A stretch of DNA of 8,579 bases from Fimenecus sp051881335 (GTDB taxonomy: Bacteria > Bacillota > Clostridia > Oscillospirales > Acutalibacteraceae): the NCBI GenBank assembly GCA_051881335.1, contig JBJEPR010000001.1, positions 1-8,579 of the forward strand, in the 5' to 3' direction. Positions 1-6,615 of the stretch are shown here, piece by piece (within the stretch, counting starts at the first letter, position 1; each line of letters starts with the position of its first letter). Under the pieces are notes generated by a model, which had not been told where the DNA came from, searched no databases, and was given only the letters and a program-made list of their open reading frames with translations. A program made the position numbers and the translations under genes.

Positions 1-1
1 G

Positions 2-664
2 ACCAACGGGCATAAGTTTGTCCGATTGGAAAAAGACGGGTATAAAATCTCGTGGTATTATCTGAATGCGAATAAAAGCGCGGCACAGATCGCAGAAACG
101 GAAGATGACGGCGACCCAACTACGCTTGAAAAGTTATCTTCTGCCGTTGTGTATGAAAATGTCTTTAAAGCCACGGATTTTGAATACATATTGAATTCCC
201 AAGGCGTGAAAGAAAATTTGCTTTTGCAAAGTACAAAAGCACCGACGGAATTCACGGCGGAATATAAAGCGGGCGGGCTTACGCCTGTTGCGATAGATAC
301 ACAAACGGTTGAACTGCGCGCAAGCGACGGTACGGTTGTGTATACCCTTTCTGCTCCGTATATGGCAGACGCAAACGGCGAAACCTCTACAGGTGTAACC
401 TTAACACTCGGCGAAATTAAAAATGATACTTTCCGCGTAACTTTAACGCTGAACAGCACTTGGTTACAGGCAGAAGAACGCGCATTTCCTGTGACGGTTG
501 ACCCGTATTTAACAACGAGCCAAGACAAATCTGCCATGACAAGCACATTTGTTGATTCAGGTCACCCGAATACGGCACATGCAACGGCTGCCGATGATGC
601 GGGGAGCATGTATATCGGTCGAAATATTTATGAATACGGCACAGAAAAACATACATTAAAGTGA
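2..664 (+). CDS. Rhs/YD-repeat protein, upstream fragment with first half of DNRLRE domain (5' truncated, ends at frameshift)
   Basis: The frame is open from the left edge of the window, so the true start lies upstream; the TTG at 26 is only the first possible internal start and has no ribosome-binding site. The visible 220 residues are beta-rich and secreted-looking, without membrane helices. The last ~45 residues (from TSTFVDSGHPNT through SMYIGRNIYEYGTEKH) match the opening of a DNRLRE domain, a beta-sandwich module common in large Firmicute Rhs and cell-wall proteins. The frame stops at TGA 662-664 in the middle of that domain, and the rest continues one frame over from 661. I therefore read it as the N-terminal side of the same protein as the next entry, not as a separate gene. 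How much protein lies upstream, including any signal peptide, cannot be seen. Confidence 0.88.
   Translation, partial: TNGHKFVRLEKDGYKISWYYLNANKSAAQIAETEDDGDPTTLEKLSSAVVYENVFKATDFEYILNSQGVKENLLLQSTKAPTEFTAEYKAGGLTPVAIDTQTVELRASDGTVVYTLSAPYMADANGETSTGVTLTLGEIKNDTFRVTLTLNSTWLQAEERAFPVTVDPYLTTSQDKSAMTSTFVDSGHPNTAHATAADDAGSMYIGRNIYEYGTEKHTLK
655..664 (+). other. Frameshift within the DNRLRE domain
   Basis: The upstream frame reads His-Thr-Leu-Lys-stop (TTA AAG TGA), while the downstream frame reads through the same bases as Ile-Lys-Val-Asn-Ser-Leu-Pro. One extra A in the AAA run at 658-660 would give TTA AAA GTG AAC and a continuous Leu-Lys-Val-Asn-Ser-Leu-Pro, which fits the expected DNRLRE strand. 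The stop and the GTG at 661 overlap as GTGA, which looks like a coupled start, but there is no Shine-Dalgarno before it and the cut falls inside one domain. It could be a genuine inactivating mutation, a phase-variable state or a sequencing or assembly error; the A run is too short to favour classic slipped-strand variation. Confidence 0.8.
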
Positions 665-3600
665 ACTCTCTCCCCGACATTGGGGGAATCGGTTCTAAAG
701 TGGTCGATTCCAAACTTTCTATCTGCAAACGCAATGTATATTCAACAACCGATACCATCCGCGTAAATGCGTATCGAGTAAAAACAGGTTGGGATAAAAA
801 TAGCCTAACCTACAATAACCAACCATCCTGTTACAGTGATATTCTTGACTATATGCAATTTCCCGCTGATAACAAAGTACAGTCTGACTATCATGATAAT
901 TATGGCTATTCCGAATTTAAAACCATAGAAATCACCGACCTAGTTCGAGGATGGTATGACGGTGCATACGAAAACTATGGTATTATGTTAGACACCGAAG
1001 CAACAAACACCCATAAGGTTTGGTTCTTTTCTATCCAATACACAACCTATACTGAAACGCGCCCCGTACTTACTGTTCATTACCGCAACATGTCCGGCTA
1101 TGAGGACCAATGGTCATTTACCAACATAACCGCAGGGCGGGATGGATTGGTGAGCGTCAACAATTTCAACGGCAATCTTGTATTTTCACAGCCTGTTACC
1201 GAGAGTGCGGGCGGCAACAGAATGCCCGTTAACCTTTCCTTGATTTTCAACTCCAACAAAGGCGACGCACCGTATTCTATCCCAGGCAGCCGTATGCAAA
1301 CAAATTTCCACATGTATATATGTGCAGAAAGCGGGCAGCTTGCTGAAAACGGATTCAAATACTATTTAAATGACGCAGACGGCACAAAACACTGGTTTTT
1401 CTTTGAAAACGGTTCTACAACCGATGGGAAAGACGAAGACGGACTCGGGCTTAAGCTCCATGTGAATTCCGGCGATTCCAACGAAAAATATGTCATCACA
1501 GATAAAGATGACACCAAAATGTACTTTAATACATCCGGCCGACTAACAAAGATTTTAAATGCGGACGGCAACTCTGCAACCGTAACCTATGAACAAGCAT
1601 ACGGTACAACGCGCATCGCCTCTATTACAGACGGTGCAGGTAGAAGTTATACATTCCGATATTTGAGCAGTGCCTACCCAAATCACATTGAATATATTGT
1701 TGACCCTGCGGGGCGGGAAACGAAATTAGCTTATTATCGAGGCACTGTAACATACATCATATTTGCCGACGGTAAAAGCGTCCAAATGTCCTATAACTAT
1801 AACGATTATACCTTGACCGAAATCAAAGGTATTGACGGCACGCGCACAAAAATCAGTTATGACAGTTCGGCGCAAAAGCGTGTGACGGAAATCAATTGGG
1901 GCGCGTCGGACAGCAATTTGCTTGAAAAATACACTTTTTCCTACAAGCAGAATTCCACAACAGTCACCGATTTGCAAAACCGCAGTTACACCTATCAATT
2001 CAATGATTTGGGGCAGTTTACCGGCATTGTGTCCGATAAAGACGGCTCTGCGCAATTCTACAAATGGGCACAGCCCACTTCTGTTACGGACAGCCGCGCG
2101 AACAAATTGACGCAAGAGTCACAAGTTCTGCAAACCGTCACCAACTATGTTGTAAATCCGGGCTTTGCGCGTGCTTTCGACAATGGCTATTGGACATACA
2201 TTGAAAATACGGCAAATCAGTCGATTTCGATAGATTCGAGCCGCAAAAATATCACCAATTCCGCGCTGAAAGTATACAAAGCCGCGTCAAACACGGGGCG
2301 TGTCAACGCCATACAAACGCTGACAGGGCTCTCGGCGGGTACATATACGTTTTCTGCATATGTGAACACGGAAAATGCCACGCTGACAGACAAGGCATGG
2401 GTTCTTGCCGAAGTTTGGACCACAAGCGGCGGGTATGTGTCCTCAAATTTTGCGGAAAGCACCGCTTGCACAGACGGCTGGGAACGAAAGAGCGTTACAT
2501 TTGATGTCCCCGCGGGCTGTCAGGTGCGCCTGATTGTCGGCTTTGGTGCGGGCGGCAGCGGCACGGTTTGGTTTGACGATTTACAACTCGAAAAGGGCGA
2601 GGGCGAAAGCACCTTTAACCTTGTGGAAAATTCGGGCTTTACCAACGGTATGACCGGCTGGGGTTCAGAGGGCGGCGAAGCGGGTTGGACTGCCCATTGC
2701 AGTTTGTCGGGATTCAGCCGTTGCGGGCAGTTGCCCGGCACGGTTGAGGGGCAATACAAGAGCCTTTTGCAAATGATACCCGTTTCTGGTAAAAAGGGTG
2801 ACGTATTCAGCTTTGGTATGTGGGCGTATGCTTCGTCCGCACCGATTGAAAACGACACCAAAAACGGTGACCCCTATCAGCCCGATTTTGAAATCGTTCT
2901 GCATTATTATGATGCAAGCGGCAGATGGAAAGGCTATATCCACTTAAACTGCAATCCCGATTTGAAAAATGCCTGGCAGTTTGTGACGGAGGAAGCCATT
3001 ATCCCCGAAGATTACGGCAAAATTTCCATTTCCCTGTTGTATAACCACAATGTCAATGCCGCCTATATGACAGGTGCGTTCTGCTTTAAAGAACAGTACG
3101 GGCAAACTTATGATTACGACAAAGACGGCAATGTGGTTTCAACAAAAGACCTTGCCGAAACCAATTCAAAATTTGCCTATTACAGCAATCAAATGTCCTC
3201 TATGCTCAATCCATCGGGCAGCTCATATTTGTATACCTACAACAGCAAAAAACAGCTAACCTATGCGTTATCCTCTGACGGACAGCAATACGGCTTCACC
3301 TACGATGATAAAGGCAATGTCACAAATGCGGAAATCACCGCGCGCAAGCCTGCAACAACGATTGAATCGGGTAAGGAGTACATCCTTGTCAATGCCTATT
3401 CAGGGTTAGCTTTGGACGGCGGGAACACGGGGAATTCGGGGCATCTGACAACGACATTCCGCTACACGCCGACAAATTCCGAGCAGCATTGGAAAGTGGC
3501 GCTGGTTTCGGGTACAACGGATGTATACACCTTACAGGATGTGAATTACACCAACCGTTATTTGGACGTCAAGGGCGGCGTGAATACAGACGGTACGCCT

Positions 3601-6282
3601 TTGGAAATATTCACATATAACGGCGGCAATGCACAGAAGTTTAAAATTGTGAAAGAGAAAGACAATACTTTCTCGCTGTTTACTGCGTGCTCAAATTACG
3701 AAAAGTTGGTAGACGGACAGCGCCACGGAAATGAAGTAAAGCAGTCACAAACCGTTTACCAATCCAATCCCTATCCCAACAAAAACGAGCCTTGTTACGG
3801 TCAGCGCTGGTATTTCTACCCCGTAGAGGCGACCGAGGACAAAACCATTGTTACCGAAACGACCTATACCGCAAACGGCAACTTTGCCGCGACCTCGAAA
3901 GACCAGCGCGGGAACGAAACCACCTACGCCTACAACGAAACAAAGGGCACGCTGACTTCGACCATCGACGCGTTAGGCAGAACAACCGAATATACCTATG
4001 ACGCGAACAGAAACAATCTGCTGTCCGTTTCGTCGGGCGGTATGACCAACAGTTATACCTACAACAATGACCGTTTGGATACCATCAATGTCAACGACGC
4101 GTTACAATACAAATTTGATTACGATGTATTCGGCAGAACCATCGCCACCAAGGTCGGCAACGGCTCCACATGGCGAACGCTGTCGAGCATTGAATACGCG
4201 CCGAACGGGCAAATTGCGAAGCAAACCTACGGCAATGGGGATTATGTAGAAAATTCATACGATGACCTTGATAGATTGACGCAGATATGCTACAATGGGA
4301 GCAGTACAAACCGCGCGGTCTACAAATACGGCACAAACGGCAAATTGTCGCAAACGATTGACTACGCGGCAAATACGCGCACAAAATTTGTCTATGACCT
4401 TGCAAACCGCGTGGTGTCCGAACGCGAATATACGGGCACGGGCGTAAACGGCGGCACTTTGCGCAGTTCCACCGATTTCACCTATGCCGACAAGACCAAT
4501 TATTTAACCGGTGTCAAGCATTTTTCGCCCCTCGGCACGCAGAATATCGGCTACACCTACGGGGACGTAAATCAAGGGCAAATGCCCGACCAAATCTATA
4601 AAGTCTCGTGGAATGGGCAAAACAAAATCAGCAATTCCTATGATTCCCTCGGCAGATTAAGCGGTAAATTCATCTTTACCGACGGTGCTGCCCTCTCTTA
4701 CGCCTACGGATATGCAAATGTCGATGAAAATCATACTACCACTTTGCTAAGCAGTGTGCGTACATCTTTCGGCGTATACCGATACACCTATGACGCGGTT
4801 GGGAATATCACAAGTGTTGCATTTGGTACGCGATACACCAACACATATGAATATGACAGCCTTAACCAACTTGTCCGCGAAAATAATCAACAAATCGGAA
4901 AAACATATACTTATGCATACGTAAACGGAAATATCACCGAGAAAAAGGAATACGCCTATACCACAGGCGAACTGCCTGCACAGCCGCAAAACACCTATAC
5001 TTGGGCTTATACCGACAGCATTTGGTCGGATTTGCTGACGAATTTTAACGGTACTGCGATTTCCTATGATGAAATCGGCAATCCTGTCAGTTTAGATGAT
5101 GTACAACTTTCGTGGAATGGGCGGCAGTTACAGCAAATTACCGGCGCAGAGGGAGAAATACTGTCGTATTGTTATAATACCGACGGGCAAAGAATTTCTA
5201 AAACCATGACCGAAACCGACGGCACGGTCACAACCACCGAATATTTCTACAACGGTAGTATTCTTGCGGGGCAAAAATGCGGTGATAATACCCTCGTCTT
5301 TATGTACGATAATAACGGGCAGTATTACGGGTTTACCTACAACGGTGCAACATACTACTACTTGACCAACATACAGGGCGATGTAGATATGGTGTTAAAC
5401 AGTTCCCGCGCGGTTGTGGCGAAGTATGCGTACGATGCATGGGGCAATGTAGTATCGGTTACAGACGCTGACGGCAACGACATCACCGATATGTCCCATA
5501 TCGGGCACATCAATCCCATTCGCTATCGCGGGTATTACTACGATGCGGAAACTGAACTGTATTACTTAAACTCACGCTACTATATGCCGGTGCTTTGTAG
5601 GTTTTTGAATGGGGACGGTATAGCAGGTATAAACCAAGATATGAATGCGTATAACTTATTTGCGTATTGCTCGAATAACCCGGTGAATTATTGTGATCCA
5701 AGCGGTTGCTATACTGTCACGTACCCAGCTGAAGGTGATGGGCCGGTTACTGTGCATCGTTCGCCATATGAACCTGAACTATCTATTGATAAAATTGGAA
5801 ATACATATTCTGTAACGCCGAATAGTAAACTGCCTCGTATTTTTGAGAATACTGCAGGAGCTGTGGGTATTGCTCTTGGGGACACAATCATTGAAAACTG
5901 GCTTTCGGGGATTTATGTTGCACAAAGAGCAGTGACGTATAGAAATGTGAACAACATTGTTTTGCACACATATGTGCCAAAATCTCCCTCGCTTGTTAAC
6001 CTCCAACGGTACTCAAGAACTGTCGGAGTTGTTTCAACAATCGCTTTCGTGCTTGATTTGGGTATGGACTTGCATCATTATGGCTTTACACCAGATTTTG
6101 GAAAAGCAGCTATAGTAACTACTGTTATGGCAGGTGTTGGCTTAGGTGTAGGAATGCTGGGCACGGCTGTTGCAGCGGCAGGAATTCTTCCAGTAGCGGC
6201 AGTAGGAGTAGCAGTAGTCTTTATCGGCATAGGATTATCTTTCGCGGAAGATGCATGGAAAACAAGTTGGATTGGATATTGA
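661..6282 (+). CDS. Rhs/YD-repeat polymorphic toxin-like protein with CBM and ricin-lectin modules and a hydrophobic C-terminal tail
   Basis: This 1873-residue piece continues the fragment at 2-664; GTG 661 is the frame boundary rather than a credible start. Domains in order: remainder of DNRLRE (1-143, ending RPVLTVHYRN); Rhs sheet region (~150-490); first jelly-roll CBM4/9-like module (~495-646, closing on WFDDLQLEKG); second such module (~653-814); short Rhs block (~816-895); ricin-type beta-trefoil lectin (~899-1057) with QHW 942-944, QKF 992-994 and QRW 1048-1050; long YD-repeat block (~1065-1560); Rhs-associated core (~1565-1682) with NPIRYRGYYYDAETELYYL and closing DPSG at 1679-1682; variable tail 1683-1873. 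Rhs shells encapsulate a C-terminal effector; the lectin modules suggest binding to glycans or cell wall. In the core, the usual RYYDPxxGRF reads RYYMPVLCRF. A membrane-protein gene follows 15 bases after the stop. The protein family is secure; toxin function is inferred. Confidence 0.93.
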   Translation: MNSLPDIGGIGSKVVDSKLSICKRNVYSTTDTIRVNAYRVKTGWDKNSLTYNNQPSCYSDILDYMQFPADNKVQSDYHDNYGYSEFKTIEITDLVRGWYDGAYENYGIMLDTEATNTHKVWFFSIQYTTYTETRPVLTVHYRNMSGYEDQWSFTNITAGRDGLVSVNNFNGNLVFSQPVTESAGGNRMPVNLSLIFNSNKGDAPYSIPGSRMQTNFHMYICAESGQLAENGFKYYLNDADGTKHWFFFENGSTTDGKDEDGLGLKLHVNSGDSNEKYVITDKDDTKMYFNTSGRLTKILNADGNSATVTYEQAYGTTRIASITDGAGRSYTFRYLSSAYPNHIEYIVDPAGRETKLAYYRGTVTYIIFADGKSVQMSYNYNDYTLTEIKGIDGTRTKISYDSSAQKRVTEINWGASDSNLLEKYTFSYKQNSTTVTDLQNRSYTYQFNDLGQFTGIVSDKDGSAQFYKWAQPTSVTDSRANKLTQESQVLQTVTNYVVNPGFARAFDNGYWTYIENTANQSISIDSSRKNITNSALKVYKAASNTGRVNAIQTLTGLSAGTYTFSAYVNTENATLTDKAWVLAEVWTTSGGYVSSNFAESTACTDGWERKSVTFDVPAGCQVRLIVGFGAGGSGTVWFDDLQLEKGEGESTFNLVENSGFTNGMTGWGSEGGEAGWTAHCSLSGFSRCGQLPGTVEGQYKSLLQMIPVSGKKGDVFSFGMWAYASSAPIENDTKNGDPYQPDFEIVLHYYDASGRWKGYIHLNCNPDLKNAWQFVTEEAIIPEDYGKISISLLYNHNVNAAYMTGAFCFKEQYGQTYDYDKDGNVVSTKDLAETNSKFAYYSNQMSSMLNPSGSSYLYTYNSKKQLTYALSSDGQQYGFTYDDKGNVTNAEITARKPATTIESGKEYILVNAYSGLALDGGNTGNSGHLTTTFRYTPTNSEQHWKVALVSGTTDVYTLQDVNYTNRYLDVKGGVNTDGTPLEIFTYNGGNAQKFKIVKEKDNTFSLFTACSNYEKLVDGQRHGNEVKQSQTVYQSNPYPNKNEPCYGQRWYFYPVEATEDKTIVTETTYTANGNFAATSKDQRGNETTYAYNETKGTLTSTIDALGRTTEYTYDANRNNLLSVSSGGMTNSYTYNNDRLDTINVNDALQYKFDYDVFGRTIATKVGNGSTWRTLSSIEYAPNGQIAKQTYGNGDYVENSYDDLDRLTQICYNGSSTNRAVYKYGTNGKLSQTIDYAANTRTKFVYDLANRVVSEREYTGTGVNGGTLRSSTDFTYADKTNYLTGVKHFSPLGTQNIGYTYGDVNQGQMPDQIYKVSWNGQNKISNSYDSLGRLSGKFIFTDGAALSYAYGYANVDENHTTTLLSSVRTSFGVYRYTYDAVGNITSVAFGTRYTNTYEYDSLNQLVRENNQQIGKTYTYAYVNGNITEKKEYAYTTGELPAQPQNTYTWAYTDSIWSDLLTNFNGTAISYDEIGNPVSLDDVQLSWNGRQLQQITGAEGEILSYCYNTDGQRISKTMTETDGTVTTTEYFYNGSILAGQKCGDNTLVFMYDNNGQYYGFTYNGATYYYLTNIQGDVDMVLNSSRAVVAKYAYDAWGNVVSVTDADGNDITDMSHIGHINPIRYRGYYYDAETELYYLNSRYYMPVLCRFLNGDGIAGINQDMNAYNLFAYCSNNPVNYCDPSGCYTVTYPAEGDGPVTVHRSPYEPELSIDKIGNTYSVTPNSKLPRIFENTAGAVGIALGDTIIENWLSGIYVAQRAVTYRNVNNIVLHTYVPKSPSLVNLQRYSRTVGVVSTIAFVLDLGMDLHHYGFTPDFGKAAIVTTVMAGVGLGVGMLGTAVAAAGILPVAAVGVAVVFIGIGLSFAEDAWKTSWIGY
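5230..5615 (+). repeat. 386-bp perfect direct repeat, copy 1 (Rhs core)
   Basis: Read base by base, this segment appears identical to 7039-7424. It encodes the end of the last YD repeat and most of the Rhs core, up to RFLNGD. Identity starts abruptly: the two bases before it (TC here, CT there) differ, and further upstream the copies are related but clearly diverged. It ends abruptly at the Asp codon (GAC here, GAT there), after which the tails differ. Copies lie 1809 bp apart, a multiple of three, and both are read in the same frame. Perfect identity between diverged flanks suggests recent recombination or gene conversion. Confidence 0.95.
5707..6279 (+). other. Variable C-terminal tail CT1 (putative membrane-acting effector)
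   Basis: This is the 191-residue tail after the DPSG junction, the usual place of the effector in Rhs proteins. Its first ~85 residues are mixed polar sequence. Then come a hydrophobic stretch (TVGVVSTIAFVLDLGMDL), the motif AFVLD/MD/YG/DFGKA (from 6043), and a ~45-residue Gly/Ala/Val-rich segment broken by a central Leu-Pro-Val, as expected for a membrane hairpin. It ends in WIGY. I see no nuclease, deaminase, ADP-ribosyltransferase or peptidase motif. The layout recalls the hydrophobic hairpin near the end of pore-forming colicins, or glycine-zipper toxins, but that is analogy only. The tail is more AT-rich than the core before it, which suggests a separate origin. Confidence 0.6.
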
Positions 6283-6284
6283 TT

Positions 6285-6290
6285 AAGGAG
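6285..6290 (+). promoter_or_regulatory. Ribosome-binding site of the first small membrane protein
   Basis: AAGGAG lies seven bases before ATG 6298 and starts two bases after the TGA of the large Rhs gene. It fixes the start of the following gene and suggests that both are translated from one transcript. Confidence 0.85.
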
Positions 6291-6297
6291 ACTCTGT

Positions 6298-6612
6298 ATG
6301 TTTAGTATTATCAATTCTCTAAATATCCCATCTTATTTGTTTTTGTTGCTTTGCTTGATGTTTTTTGAAATATACGGTATTATTCAAATAAAAAAATCAT
6401 CAAGAAAAAAAGAATGGAAAAATTTTGGGTATTTTCAGGCGTTTTTATCAATCATATTTGCCATTACTTTAGGTGTAAATAGAATCATACATTCTATTTT
6501 GCCCGGAACACAACAAGCGAAAGTTTGTGCGATTGTTACAATTGTATTGTTGATAATAAATATATTGTTTTTTTGCATCATGAGTCTCATTTTGCTTGCA
6601 AAAAAGAGATGA
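6298..6612 (+). CDS. Small three-helix membrane protein, putative immunity protein for CT1
   Basis: This is a 104-residue protein of no family I recognise. Hydrophobic segments lie at about 11-30, 44-64 and 75-100. The loop between the first two is strongly positive (IKKSSRKKEWK) and the C-terminus ends AKKR, so the positive-inside rule predicts N-out/C-in topology with the basic loop in the cytoplasm. It starts 15 bases after the Rhs stop with a strong AAGGAG site, the normal position of an immunity gene behind a polymorphic toxin tail. The start MFSIINS resembles MFHIINS of the protein behind the second tail, so the two are probably distant relatives. Pore-forming colicins also use small inner-membrane immunity proteins with three or four helices, which fits a membrane-acting CT1. 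It is more AT-rich than the Rhs body. Gene call firm, immunity role inferred. Confidence 0.8.
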   Translation: MFSIINSLNIPSYLFLLLCLMFFEIYGIIQIKKSSRKKEWKNFGYFQAFLSIIFAITLGVNRIIHSILPGTQQAKVCAIVTIVLLIINILFFCIMSLILLAKKR

Positions 6613-6615
6613 TAA

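Noticed and set aside
655..661. Programmed -1 frameshifting on ATTAAAG
   Set aside because: It does not fit the XXXYYYZ slippery pattern: the P-site codon cannot re-pair well. I see no clear downstream stimulatory hairpin.
661..663. GTG at 661 as a genuine translation start coupled to the TGA at 662-664
   Set aside because: The GTGA overlap looks suggestive, but no Shine-Dalgarno precedes it and the break falls inside a single DNRLRE domain, so a frameshift explains it better.
6530..6570. Possible promoter within the first membrane-protein gene (TTGTTA and GATAAT-like boxes)
   Set aside because: The boxes are too close together and lie in very AT-rich coding sequence, where such matches are expected by chance.
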